Assembly: GCA_015227615.1 (NCBI GenBank)
Contig: JAALGZ010000006.1
Span: forward strand, 1,984,001 to 2,048,000
DNA from: Labyrinthula sp. Ha
Taxonomy: Eukaryota > Sar > Bigyra > Labyrinthulida > Labyrinthulaceae
Direction of reading: 5' to 3'
DNA: 64,000 nucleotides
In this document: one piece after another, positions 23,045 to 35,987 of the stretch
Layout of the letters: each line of letters begins with the position of its first letter
Position numbering within the stretch: the stretch's first letter is position 1
Position numbers and translations under genes: made by a program
The notes under the pieces: model-generated
Databases searched by the model: none
Told to the model about the DNA's origin: nothing
Seen by the model: the letters and a program-made list of their open reading frames with translations, nothing else

Positions 23045-23766
23045 GAAGTTAACTCAAATAAGATAGAAGTTATGTTCGATATTTTCTTACAGTCTTAACG
23101 ATCACATTGAACTGGACAATACAGAGTTTTCGTCGACTCATAGAAACTGAAAACTTGGCCAAAATTCAAGGTAAAATAATAATACTTTAAAGAAGGTATT
23201 TTATGTTTACATCTAGCAACTGATTTATATTTGATATTAACATTAAGTTTGATCCTAAAAATTTTTAGTATATTTTTGTTAGCTGTGGAGATCAAGTCGA
23301 GCATGAAGTAGAAGATCAAAACAAATTAAGAAACTTCTTATAAGATCTTACTGAAAACTAATTAAATTTCATTATAACTATAGAACTAACATACATCTCA
23401 CTACCTCAAAACCCTTTGCCATTCACGAAAAAATTCTTGGAATATTCAAAAAAAATAAGTCACATTTATCATAAGAAAAAACAGAGACAAGAGCAAACTT
23501 TCAAAGCTAAAAATACGGAACAAATTATGCGCGAAACAAATTGTCTAAATGTGTTTTCAAAATTAAGCCGTAATTTGGGATAAGTACTTCTGAAAACTCG
23601 CATTTCAATCTATAAATACTCAAGCAACCCTACAAATAAGTTAGAAATTTTACAATAATATAATCCAAATGGGCACAGTTTATGAACTATTGCGATACAC
23701 GTCATCAGTTATATTATAAACTGGGACGGACAATTTCTTTAAAATGGTAAACTTTGGATATATTTT

Positions 23767-24290
23767 ATGAAATTTGAGAGCCAATTCGGCATTACTTGTG
23801 GTTTGAAATATTTGGGGACGGGTGAAGTAACCGTCATGATGTCAGATAGCGGTACAGCTTTAGCTCCTGAAACCAAGGTACCGAATGCCACGTATCTAGA
23901 GTGTTTCAAGTATATTGGTACATTCTTCTGTTTACAGCAATCGGACTAACCACGGGTCTATATTTATGGGAACAAGAAGAGTTTGTGACCAGCCGATTTG
24001 AAAACATTGTTGCAGATTCCTTTTGTCTTTGGACAAGATTCAAGTTCCAAGAGAGATCATAGGTGCTTCTTACGATCAAAATTCTATTTATGTTAGAATT
24101 ACTCACCCGAAACCACGAGGTCACCCTGGCAATATGTTCGTATATTTTATATGATGCTTTTCTTAGATCTTCAATGATATCCAACCCGATCCTTTGATGA
24201 AACTTTTTAGCGATCATATCTTCAACCTCGCTAAATGTGCTTCTCCCTATGAAATTGCACCTTTGCTTCTGTTCAAAGATGTATATTCGT
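23767..24290. other. Overlapping protein-like frames on both strands
   Basis: On the plus strand, 23767-23949 begins with ATG (GEVTVMMSDSGTALAPETK) and contains a good 28-nt intron candidate, 23910-23937 (GTATAT...TTACAG), after which the frame runs on to a TGA near 24003. On the minus strand a frame open from about 24345 to 23906 reads RCNFIGRSTFSEVEDMIAKK and GLDIIEDLRKASYKIYEH. At most one is likely real; neither has a recognisable family. Confidence 0.25.
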
Positions 24291-26400
24291 ACCTTTGTAT
24301 TGTTAGGTATTAATATGAAAGAAATTAATGCAAGCTCTAAATTCGAACTTCATGTTTAGACCTGTGAGCAATAAACTTCATAAGTTGTGCATTTCCAGAG
24401 AAATACTGCACCCAAGATGGGTTTTTTATATCATCCATTGTGTGCACTGGTAGTAAGAGAGATAGGGAGGATAAATAGCGAGAGTTCAGATGGTTCTCAG
24501 TTCAAAGTTAAGGAACAATCTTTTCAAAGTACAAAGGTTTCAAAGTTTCAAATACAAAATATTCTTTCATAATGCCAATTATCCGGGAAATATGAGAATC
24601 AACAAGAGAAAATATGAAATCTAGAGAAAAGCTTTTGCAACTCCCATGCGCATCGGGGATTTGTTGAATAATAACTCTGGTGGGAAATTTTTATAGATTT
24701 TACAAAAATATATCATAAGTAGACGCAGAAAAGATTCAGTCGCCAAAGAAGCGCATATTGAAAGCTCGAATAGAAAATCCAACCATATCAATATATCAAA
24801 TCACCTTTTAATAAGTTTTTGGATGTACTCAGTTACATTCTCGTATATTTAAGGAAAATGGATAGGTTTCAGCAGAACCTAAGCCTTCTTTATCATCATC
24901 AAATCTGTGAAAGGTAGGAGCACTATTTTTTGATACTTAATCAATAGTTGTCATTTTCAAGAAGCATCTTGAAAAATCCTAAACTCCGAACCACATTTTA
25001 AGAAGTATACAATTAACCTCTTACAGTAAATTTTTACCTCCAACCTTTGACCAAAAAGCTTATGGCATTCAATTAAAGAAAATGAATGGGTGAAATGTAG
25101 CAGTTAATTCAAAAAGTGCAAAGCGTGATCCCTAGATCGCATGCATCAGCAAACCCTTATCCCACATCTCTTCTAGATAGCTCTATCGCTTGATAACTAA
25201 CACAGCTCAGATAATATGTGAGCTTCGAAGCATTACTTGAACTTTTCGTCACTTGTCTGAATTATTAATTAATTGTCTCAACAATCTATGCCACGTAAAT
25301 TATCTAACAGAAAGTAAGGTTCCATTACCTTCATAGAAAATAGAATGAGAGATGGTTGTAACTTTATTAGACCGTTTTGTTAATAAACTGCTGATAAACA
25401 AAAACCAATTTACCCTATTGTAGTTGGATGGTGTATTTCGTACTATACTCGAATACCTTGAATAGCTTAATATAAACATACTCTTCTTTTCCTTGACAGC
25501 TTTCTTACTGTGTTATCTCGACCGCTGATTCTAATGTTCATTTTTATAATATTTATTTGAATTTATGTGTGAATCGTGTAAGAAGATGATTTGAATATGT
25601 TTGTAATTGTATAGTCATCAATTGTTTAAATGGGTTATTCTGTTCCTTGATCCTCTTAATTAACTTTTTTCCAGTGGGTTAAGTTAGTGGATATTGCAAT
25701 GCTGTGTTCTGAAACAATTTATTTAATGAATGATCTATCATCGGGCGCAAATAACTAGAATAAATTCATACTAGTTCGATTTCATTCTCTTTAATATTTT
25801 CATCTTTCTATTTATGTTATTGTTCATTTTTTTCTTCACTTTGCAGGTTGTTTGAAGTGAATGAGTGTGTGAACTATCCGTTCAGATAGTTTAAATGTCT
25901 TAAAATAAATATACGCTCTATTCTGTTTTAACAGTTTTTCCACTCTTTTCTATCCTTAATCCTCTTCTTAGATTTTTCTTCTGTGGGATAGTTATAATTC
26001 TGAATTATGTCTTTTGAAGTGAGTAAATTGAATGATATGTGAAAGATATTTTCAGACTCCTTTTTAACTGCTTTATCCGCACAAACAATATTCTTTCGTC
26101 ATTTTATCTATATATTTTTTGATGATATACTGGTTTTGTTATATCATTTTGGGTTATTTTATTTAGGGCGATCGATTTAACCAATAAAAATAGTGTGGCA
26201 AACACTACAAAGTCGTAGAAAGACCGTATTCCTCTGAATGACACCAAATTTTGGTAGCGCTTATTGTTACAAAATTATAGACACCCTTTCTTGCTCACAG
26301 TTTCTGAAATTTTTGTGGTGCCTCATTTACAGGGCTAACCTATAGGGGTAGGATTTGAAGTATTGATAATTTATCTGTAAGAAATTTTCCCATATTTTCT

Positions 26401-26745
26401 TATTGATTGATTCTGATAATTCACAAACCATTTTGATTGATTGTTGATTTTCAATTGATTATCTAAACTCAAATTGATGCCTGGCCTTGGGCCAAGCGGT
26501 AAAAAATATTTTCTTATTTTTGTATCATACGTAAACCTTCAAAATATTGGACATATGGTCCTACAACGTTCTATTACCGGAGCTCACCTGGGGCAAATGG
26601 CTTTTTATATGGATTTTCATACGATGCACAAGTAAATATAAGTCCTTGGGCCCCTTGACTCAAGGCCGTGTGGCTCAATATACTATTAATAATCAATTGA
26701 TAATCAAAAGAAAATCAGAATCGCTTGATAAAAATCAAACGATCA
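26401..26745. repeat. Imperfect inverted repeat, AT-rich
   Basis: Left arm about 26405-26490 and right arm about 26650-26745 are imperfect reverse complements: GATTCTGA, a TTTTGATT block, CAATTGATTAT and GGCCTTG recur in inverted order. The nonamer CCTTGGGCC also occurs in direct orientation at both ends. The arms are low in complexity, so chance or local duplication can explain part of it; no target-site duplication was identified. Confidence 0.3.
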
Positions 26746-28054
26746 ATTCTTTACTTGAAAGTCAGAATCAAAACTACTATCAAATAAGTATTGACAATTT
26801 TCATCAAATCCAAGGCCCACTTACCTCTTAGAAAGGTCATTATCTAAGGCTTTTTTAAATATATAACATTGTTTTCAATTGGCGGTAGATTCACTACGTT
26901 TTTCATAGCTTCGAAACTTAGGTCTATGATTACCAAGTTGGCCCAACCCAGGAAAACTCAACTCAGGTCAAAACTGATGCAACATATCACATCATGCTCC
27001 CTACTTTATCTTACAAAATATGGCAAAGAACACCGGCTTCTTAAACAGGTTGCTGCCTTTTGGTAAGATACCATTCTCACCCAAGTCAGCAGATAGTGGA
27101 AGGCAACTTGCAAGTTTTTTCTTTTGAAAATAGGAAGAGCACAGTTTTCAAGTAGATTAAATAAACCATGAGGTTTATTTTTTTCGTTTTCAGTAAGGTC
27201 TATCTATTTGGTTGTTATTGACGTGATTAACGTCAGGAGATAAATCCTAACTGGCGTCTCTTTTTGCTACTTCAGGGGACGTGCTTGTCAAGAAGTGACT
27301 AAGCTATTTGAAAGTTTTACTAAATTTTTATCAGACTAGTAAGAAAGACAAATACTCATTTTTCTGAGGGAAAAACGTGTTTTTCGCACAATGTAACTGA
27401 GCTTTTCTAATTAAGTTTACAGAAGCCAAGAAATGGAATTGGGAACAAGAAATCCTGCCAAATTTCCGTGGGAAACAGGTTGTCCATCGTTCTGTGCCGA
27501 GTTTAAGTCATTGCTTTTTTTTGCTTCTCAGCAGTGTCTTTAAAGAGGTTAAGCCATCATATGTCTGATCATTTCGCGTTACAGTTGCAAAAGAAGTTAC
27601 AACAACAGGGGAAGTTAGGACATTTACCTCAGTACTTTCAGGAAAAAAAAATCATTCGAAAGAAATTTAAGTTTTAAAGCTAGATCTAAGAATAACCCCT
27701 GATACCTACTTAGAGTACAGAACCTCGTTTTTCAACTTTTAGTAAGCTGTCTAACGGATCTTTACCCAGTTCGGTACTAAACTGCGGAATTTGTGAATTT
27801 ACAATCACAAATAATCCGTTGAATTCAATGTGGTTAAGATCATTGATTTCAAATCAAATTTAACACAATCATATATAAAATCTGGTAGAAAGTTACCCAG
27901 AATCACAAAAATCAAAAGAGAAATATTTCGGCTAAATATCGGAAACTCCGCCAAGAACAACACTGAATCGACATATAGAAACAAGAAATACTTACCGAAA
28001 TCGGAAACAAATTTGCATACATACGCTGAACTTATCAAAAAGTATCTGAATTGA

Positions 28055-30112
28055 ATGACAAAAAGAACGGGAGAAACTCTTGACAAAACAAACAATAAGA
28101 AAAGTTTGACAATGGACACTAAATGCATTAATACCATCAGAGTCCTATCTGCTGATACTGTTGAAAAAGCTAACAGTGGACATCCTGGAGCGCCTATGGG
28201 TTGCGCTCCTATGGCGCACGTACTCTACTCAAAAGTCATGAAGTACAACCCCAAGAATCCTTCCTTCTTTGGACGAGACAGGTTTGTCTTATCGAACGGT
28301 CATGCTTGTGCTCTTCTTTATTCAATGCTTAATTTGACTGGCTATGAAAAACCAACAATTGAAGATCTGAAGCAATTTCGCCAACTTGGAAGTGTTACTG
28401 CTGGTCACCCGGAGAACTTTCTGTTAGAAGGGGTTGAGGTTTCGACTGGACCGCTCGGGCAAGGGATCAGTAACGCAGTTGGACTTGCAATGGCTGAGCG
28501 ACATCTCGCTGCTCACTTCAACAAAGAAGGTTTCCCCGTTGTGGATAACCACACCTTTGTTATTTGTGGGGACGGTTGTCTACAAGAGGGAGTTAGTAGC
28601 GAAGCAAGTAGTCTTGCTGGTCACCTTGGTCTTGGAAAGTTGATCGTACTGTATGATGATAATCATATCACCATTGATGGGAACACTGATCTAAGCTTTA
28701 GTGAAAATGTTGCTAAGAGATACGAAGCGTATGGTTGGGAAGTGTTGAAGGTTAAGAATGGCAATGATAAACCTGATGAGATCTTGAAAGCTGTTGAGAA
28801 AGCAAAGACAAACGAGAGCCAACCTACTCTTATTCAGGTCACTACTGAAATAGGGTTTGGATCTTCAAAGGCAGGAACCCACGGAGTACATGGTGCACCT
28901 TTGGGGGCAGAAGACCTTGCAAATGTAAAGAAGCTTTTTGGTTTTGATCCAGAAAAAAAGTTCCATGTTGAGGAAGATGTAAGGGCATACTACGAGGAAG
29001 CAATTTCCCGAGGAGAGGCAAGTGAGGCCAGCTGGACTGAATTGTTCAATGGGTACAAAGCAAAGCATCCTGATTTAGCCGAAGAACTTCAGAGAAGAAT
29101 AGATGGAAAACTTCCATCTAGCTGGGAGGACTCTTTGCCCAGCTTTGAAGTTGGAAAATCTGTTGCTTCCCGAGCGTCTAGTGGCACTGTCTTGAATGCA
29201 GTAGCAGATTCTATCCCGGAGATAATTGGAGGTAGTGCTGATTTAACCCCAAGTAACAAGAGCGATATCAAATCGTCGAAAGATTTTCAGCAAGGAGCCT
29301 ATGGCGAAAGAAACCTCAAGTTTGGAGTCAGGGAGCACGGTATGTGCGCTATCTTAAATGGAATGGCGGCTTACGGCTGTGTGATTCCTTATGGTGCTAC
29401 TTTCTTAAATTTTGCCGGTTACGCCCTTGGAGCTATTAGGTTGGCTGCACTGTCGAAATTTCAAGTTATGTACATCATGACACATGACTCGATAGGTCTT
29501 GGAGAAGATGGCCCTACTCATCAGCCTATCGAGATGTTGGTGAGCCTAAGGTCAATTCCTAATTTCTACTGCTTCAGACCAGCTGATGCCAAGGAGGTTG
29601 CTGGGAGTTACAGAGCAGCTCTGATGATGAGAAACTCACCAAGTTTGTTTGCACTTAGTAGACAGGGGCTCGAAACTTTGGAAGGAACAGATGTAAAGAG
29701 TGTTGAGAAGGGTGCTTATGTTATCTATGGACAACCAGCCGGCGCTAAACTTTGCCTTGTTGCAACCGGAAGTGAAGTGGGTCTTTGTGTAAGTGTGGCT
29801 AAAGAGATGAAGGATGTATATGTGGTCAGTATGCCATGTGAGAGGTTATTCATCAATCAGCCGGTAGAGTATAAGAAAGAGATCTTTGTAGAAGGCGTGC
29901 CTGTACTGAGTGTTGAGGCTGCAGGAAAGTTTGGCTGGTCTAAATGGAGCCACATGCAAATTGGCTTAGATACATTTGGAAAGAGTGGTCCTGCCAAAGA
30001 TATCTACAACTACTTCAATATCACGACTGAAGGCGTGAAACAAAAGGCTGAAGTTCTTATGACAAAGTTTGGCACAAAGGCTCCTTGGCTTGTTGACTTT
30101 CCAGAGGCGTAG
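28055..30112 (+). CDS. TKT: Transketolase
   Basis: Thiamine-diphosphate enzyme moving two-carbon ketol units between sugar phosphates in the non-oxidative pentose phosphate pathway. The frame encodes 685 aa. The homologous part begins at the internal ATG at 28112 (MDTKCINTIRVLSADTVEKANSGHPGAPMG), giving 666 aa, close to bacterial and yeast enzymes; the first 19 residues look non-homologous, so 28112 may be the true start. Seen: SGHPGAPMG, DRFVLSNGH, TTGPLGQG-like STGPLGQGISNAVG, the ThDP/metal motif GDGCLQEG...YDDNHITIDG, GTHGVHGAPLG, the pyrimidine domain GVREHGMCAILNG, and HDSIGLGEDGPTHQP. This is the bacterial/plant/yeast form rather than the shorter animal form. Intronless. No clear organelle transit peptide is visible. 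Confidence 0.97.
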   Translation: MTKRTGETLDKTNNKKSLTMDTKCINTIRVLSADTVEKANSGHPGAPMGCAPMAHVLYSKVMKYNPKNPSFFGRDRFVLSNGHACALLYSMLNLTGYEKPTIEDLKQFRQLGSVTAGHPENFLLEGVEVSTGPLGQGISNAVGLAMAERHLAAHFNKEGFPVVDNHTFVICGDGCLQEGVSSEASSLAGHLGLGKLIVLYDDNHITIDGNTDLSFSENVAKRYEAYGWEVLKVKNGNDKPDEILKAVEKAKTNESQPTLIQVTTEIGFGSSKAGTHGVHGAPLGAEDLANVKKLFGFDPEKKFHVEEDVRAYYEEAISRGEASEASWTELFNGYKAKHPDLAEELQRRIDGKLPSSWEDSLPSFEVGKSVASRASSGTVLNAVADSIPEIIGGSADLTPSNKSDIKSSKDFQQGAYGERNLKFGVREHGMCAILNGMAAYGCVIPYGATFLNFAGYALGAIRLAALSKFQVMYIMTHDSIGLGEDGPTHQPIEMLVSLRSIPNFYCFRPADAKEVAGSYRAALMMRNSPSLFALSRQGLETLEGTDVKSVEKGAYVIYGQPAGAKLCLVATGSEVGLCVSVAKEMKDVYVVSMPCERLFINQPVEYKKEIFVEGVPVLSVEAAGKFGWSKWSHMQIGLDTFGKSGPAKDIYNYFNITTEGVKQKAEVLMTKFGTKAPWLVDFPEA

Positions 30113-33100
30113 ACTAAAGTTTTAGAATAACTTGAACAATTCATTTTTTTTCTTGACTGTACCAACGTTTTCTGAAGATACCTAACCAAAGAATCCATGT
30201 GTCCTGTGTTAAATGTGGGTTGGAAGAATCAGCTGTTGGGGGTAGACAAAATTGGTGAAACCTTTTAAAAGAATACAGTAACAGGAAGTTCTTTGATTTA
30301 GCCATAGGAGCAGAAATTTACACCAAAATTGGAAGAATGAATGAGATCAGGACTAAATTTATTGGCCAATAGCACATATGTACTGAATTTGTATGCACCA
30401 CACGTTGGGAAAATGGTTGAGGAGCTCAAGTTATTTTTAAAAGGTCTGCAGAAACTCTATTTAGGAGAAACAGAGGTTAACTCTTGTTAGTGGTGAAAGA
30501 TTGCGATGTTCAAAACTAGAGGAATGAACCCGTAAAAAATAGAGGATGTGGCATTCCTAATACAGTAAGAGGATCCTGAAGCATTTGGTCAAGTATATCA
30601 GCAGACATACCTTCAACCTAGTCAACACATTCTCTGAAACCGGAAGCTACACTGCAACTTTCATGTACCTATGTACTTAAAAACCCTTAGCTGGAAAGGT
30701 TTTATTTCTCTTACTTTGCTGTGACGTACATGTAAAGTATTGAAAGAGTAAAAGAGAACAGAATAATGAAGCAATTTGAACCAGAGATACACAGCGAAAA
30801 ATGGATTTTCCACCACCCCTATTTTGTTCAATTACATTATAATATTTGCCGAAAAAAAGCAGCACACTTATTTTAGAAATGCTCAAAAGAGTTCAACTTC
30901 ATACCAAGAATATCACCCAGCAAAATTCAATCAAGCCAGTTGTCCTGCAGTTGTTATAGCAGTTGACTACTTTGAACATTAAGTCGTTATGAAATATATA
31001 ACCAAATCGTCCGAATTGGAATTTTCATGAAAGAATCTTTGCGAATAAAGTGACTCTTCGGAAACCACAAGTTTAGTAAGGATCCTAGTCAGTAACAGAT
31101 TTGACAAAATTCTAAAAAGTCGATTACAGTGCGGAAACACCTGGAATAGTTCAATGCCCCGCTAGCAAGAAAACTTGTAAATTAACAAATATGACAGTAA
31201 TACAGTGAAGAGATAAACAAAATGAAGGATTCTTCAACTCTAGTTGAACATCATGTTAACACATATGAGCTCAGAAAATTTAAATATTTTAAGGCCTTCT
31301 GCAAAAATTTAAGAAAAATATTCCCGAAATAGTGGCTATCAAAACTCACCTAGAACTTGGACTAAACATATCTGTAAAATTTAATTTGTATGTGAATATA
31401 ATGAAAAGCTTAGGAACCTAAGCTCTAATACGGGTCAAGATATTTATTAAGAGGAGTCTAACTAACTCTCCTCAAATTTTTGCGGTTGGTTCAACTCAAA
31501 ATTAACAAGTTTAAGCCTTAAACAGGAGAAAACGACCATCGCACACGTCCATGTAGAGGTTAAACTTGCTATTAGCAAGAAGGGCAAATCTCAATAGCTT
31601 TTGGCTCAATATGGAAATAAAAGGGCAGTGCAAGAAGAAGAGCCGAGCGTTTGAGATGCATAACAAAGGAGTTTAAGAGCCAAAAAATCGAAATAAGAAC
31701 AAGTATATGATAGAACTACATGCGGAAAACGAGATATCTTAGCCACCTGCAGCCAGCTTTAGAGTAACTTGATCTTGGTAAAAAAATCTAAGAATTGAAA
31801 AGTACCCGGGTTTGATAACACAGGAAATCAGGCGCCAGTAAATATATTCAACATGAAGTAAAGGCTTCTGCAGCTGACACGTAAATTTTTCTTGGAGGCT
31901 CTTGTCTCTTCCTGTCTGAAAGTTAAGGAAACTTCCTTAACCAGAGTAGTAGAGCTTTAGAAAAAAGGTAACCGTGAGTATGATGGGAGTGACTGGCCAA
32001 GAGATCACTCCAACGCTCCATACAAGCTCAACCGAGATAATTAGTTCAGGTTTGGATCCGATCCTTAGGGAAACGATGGATTATTACCAAAGTGGATATC
32101 AGGAATAAAAATAACCGTATGGGAATACTGAAGTCCTATGTCAATTTTTAAAATTTCATCGGGAGAACGGAAAATGTTACTGTATATTTATTAGACGATT
32201 TCTAAGGGGATTGAAACAGCTGTCGTCTAATGTCATCTAAGGTTTCTTTGCTTCAACTTGGGGGATCCTGTGTGCTTTATAAACATCGCCGTGCATGTAA
32301 GTTGCTGCACAAACAAACAGATAGTATTAACTTCAAAATTAGGTAGAATTATTGCGTTTCTCAGTCATGTTTTTCAAGTAGACTTACTAAGTTCTAGGTC
32401 GTTCAACATACATATTATATAAGTTCACGCAACCAGCTATAAAAAAAACACTAATAGTATAACAGGATCAGCATAATAATATCTAACTTAGGGCTAACGA
32501 TTTTCCTTTGATCAAAGTATTTTAGTCCTATAAGAATAGAAATAGCTTGAAGCTATTTATATATTTCATATTCCTGTCATTGTTTCTCTAGAATAATATT
32601 CCGACACCCACCTAAAATAAATTACAAAACTAGTTACTTCCATATACGTGTTTATTTTTGCTTCTAAGTATTCCTGTTGCGGTTCAGATTACAATGTGTA
32701 TGCATTTGACTTCATGTGCTGCCGAAGAACTTATATAGAGGTAAGCCGAACAGGCTTAAAAGGCTTGTACTCAATTACGATGACTAATAAAGGTTTTCTT
32801 TTAGAAGAAACTAAACAAAGTGCCTGAGAGTGGACAACGAGGGTGTTATATTAAGTCTACAACGCTAAACAGTTCCGGCTCATGGAGTTACAATAAGATC
32901 CAACGATCACATTTAGCGTTCGAACTTAAAAAGGCGAATGATATATGTAAAGCATACAGATATTTACCAAACCTATGCTAAATAGAAAACAAAAAATATA
33001 TTTACTTAAAGCATAGTTTACTGAGAATCTACGCCGACAGTGTAACATGTACCAATGGCACCTAAACCGTCATAGCCACAACGTAAGCGTCAAGTTATTC

Positions 33101-35987
33101 GACCTCCATGGTATGATTATCTTATTGTTAACAAAAAACTAATTATCAGTTATCGAGTTTGTGTTCAAGGTTATTATTATGGGTCGGGTGCTATACAATT
33201 CTTATTTCAAAAATTTCAGAGTAATAAACCAAATAATACTTAAATTAATAACCAATAAAATCAAGACTAGAAAGGCTAAAATCGGAAACTCGCACCAATA
33301 TAACTAAAAGGAAAATGTGGTTGATCGTTGCGTTTAGAAAATTTTAAGGCTTAAAATTTGTTATTCATGCAGGGAAAGCTTCCTAGAAAATACAGGAAAG
33401 TAATTTTGCGAAGTCCAACGATGTATAAGAGAGTTTCTGTTGATAAAAGCAGAACACATGTGTATTATGAGCAATAAAAAAAACATGCTAGACGGTAATT
33501 GTGTATTTACTGTGGCTAAATAAACAGTGTGGACTTCGGCGCAGAGAAGTGATGCTAGTATGATGAATGAGAGAATGTGCGCTTCGAACTTAATTCTCTT
33601 AAATTAACAACGCTTTTAACCAGTTCTATGATCATAGTGAGCTTATCCACTAGAAAGGCAAGTATTATCTACTTTCTTCTTATTTTTTGCTTACTGCACA
33701 AACCATGAATTGCACTGACTTCGACTTAAGTCTTAGTTCCATCGTTTTCCTCACTTTTATATCTCAACCATTCTTTTTTTGTTTCCCTTGCACCTTTTTT
33801 CTTTTTCAAAATCTTTTTCAATTCAAGCCATATGGTTCAGAACATGTAGCCTCTGCAGGACCCGTGGGTTAAAAGAATGAACATGTCACAAGCATTTCTA
33901 GCATGGCTGTGTCTTTCTTACCTTTCTCTAACACAAATTGAGATCTGAGCCTGTATTCCTACATACTCCAACGTATGAGCACTTGAAAAGCTATCTGATG
34001 AAGCGGTGCACAGTAATTTAAAGAACTTTGTTATTGTGGAAGCGAAATTGTAATTGTTTGTAAATAATGTAGAAGAACCTTTAAGAAACTGTTCTCATTC
34101 TACTGTGCCATGGAATATTATTTGCTTAAGCTTCGCAAATTATACTAAAATGAGCAATAATTAAGAGAAAATACACAACATTGATATGAGACATTAGTTA
34201 ATATCTCTAGCTTAATGAAAACTATCCTGAAAACAAAAAAATTGTGGTTTATTTTCTCTCCAAATTACAGCTTGATGGACATTCTGCATAGTATTTTGAA
34301 ATTAAGGAAACAGTTCAAGAAAACTCTGAAAATACTCTTATCAATGGGGCGTAAACCTTAAATTTTCAGACGCAAATCTAACGTACTGAGGTTGTTTAGA
34401 AGTTAAAAGCTTCCCATGTCCAGGTATGCTCTTGCTGTCAGTGAAAATGAGTGCAGGAGATCTCACATACAGTTCAAAGTTACCTAACTCGAAAATATTA
34501 AAAAATCTTCCGAGAAGCACAATATTTCTTCTCCCTTATTAACTTTTATCCAAAGCTAACACCTGACATTAGAGAGTCAAGCAGCAAGATGTTATCGATA
34601 AAGCCTTAGAGTTTGTTGCACTACCTCTTCAGATTTAGAAAAAGTAGAACAATTTGTTTATGTTGTGGCTAAGTGAGAGGGTTGAAGATTTCCAGCATTT
34701 ATTTCCTGCAAAAATAATGGTTCCTCATCGCAGAACAGAGGAAATGTTTGTTGATCTACTAGATGGCACAAATTACACCATAGTTTCCAAATACTGAGCA
34801 ATTAAACTGAAATATCTCAACGGGGCATAGGAGGCTCTGATGTACTTTGTTCTTACTGCAGTTGATTTGCTGAGTGCTTTGTAAATATTGGCTGTACAAA
34901 TATCTTTAAACATTGCTCGACATCACGTGTGATGTGGTTAGGTATCAGATATGAGAAGAATTATCAATAATAAACTAATCTACTACTTTATTATCCTTGT
35001 GAAGCACAAAATTGGCATGTTGATACGTATTGACTGATTTTGTTTTAATCCTGATTATCAATAATCAATCAAAGCAGCTGGAGACATATTAGCAATGATC
35101 AAAAAGAAATACTAAGGTAAAACCTTATTTGCAAATTATTAATGAGTCAAATCTAACTCTTAGGTAGAGTGCATAAGTTTAGTGTTCCAAGAAAAAGAAA
35201 CTAGTTATATGCCAACTAAGCGTTGTATCATTTATATGGAAGACTAGCGGATGTAAACTTTTGATATTTTAGAGATATAGTCAACCTATGAGTAAGTATA
35301 CACGATGCAAAGTTTGATCCAAGTAAAGAAGGAGTTGAATTACCTTCCTCTGCGCATAGAACGAGAAACAAAGGCTTTACTACTCTAGAGCGAAATGATT
35401 AAAACATGAGACGAATAAATATTTTATTCTACATTCGAAAACTACAAAGTCATTTCTATTAAGAAAGTTTGTTGGTAACTGCTCCCCCAAACTGCTTTGC
35501 AGTGAAAATATATTTCACAATATGTCCATTGAAAACATGTTCATTGTTTGATCTGCTTAAAATTTGATAATCTATCGTGTTAGAATCAACAACTGCATTT
35601 AGAAACTGTTGTTCTTCTTATGAAGAATCCTTGTCATGAACAGAAGACGATTGTCATCTTCCCATCATCTTAACTCCTATTACGGCTTTTCACTGAGAAG
35701 AGTTTTAGTAATGCATAGAGTAAATTTGGTTTACTTAACTCTCTAAGGTACACATTGAAGGAATAATAGAGTAAATTAATAGGTAACTACATCCGGAATC
35801 GTTTTTGTATACTACCTTTCCTGTGAAACTGTTTACAGGAGGTGTAAGCGCGAACCAAGCCTAAATAAGGCATAGTTAGAAAATTTCATAAACTGAATCA
35901 ACCGCACTAAGACCCATAACAGGTTGACCGTTAAAGTAAAATAAACGATAAGATCAAACTTAAGAAAAGATAATCAACAAATTGAAG
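30113..35987. other. Gene-poor stretch, nothing supported
   Basis: About 5.9 kb with frequent stops in every frame. Only short frames such as 30677-30886 (-), 30776-30982 (+) and 33687-33872 (+) exist, all without domain signals or plausible splicing partners. No RNA gene or repeat recognised. Confidence 0.65.

Larger units (their letters stand above)
20209..28054. other. Long gene-poor stretch with scattered protein-like frames
   Basis: About 7.8 kb, AT-rich, especially 25.3-26.2 kb. A 75-codon frame at 20786-21013 (+) starts with ATG and encodes one hydrophobic segment (FICVIVGILCIFC), but has no other support. Protein-like frames at 22019-23044 (-) and 23767-24290 are listed separately, as is an imperfect inverted repeat near 26.4-26.7 kb. 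A 75-codon frame (27830-28054 +) ends in TGA directly before the transketolase ATG and is probably not part of that gene. Confidence 0.55.

Noticed and set aside
26547-26831. 94-codon plus-strand frame
   Set aside because: It lies in low-complexity AT-rich sequence of the inverted repeat and has no domain signal.
27830-28054. Basic 75-codon frame directly upstream of and in phase with transketolase
   Set aside because: It ends in TGA before the ATG and no 28-31-nt intron removes that stop; a transit peptide is not supported.
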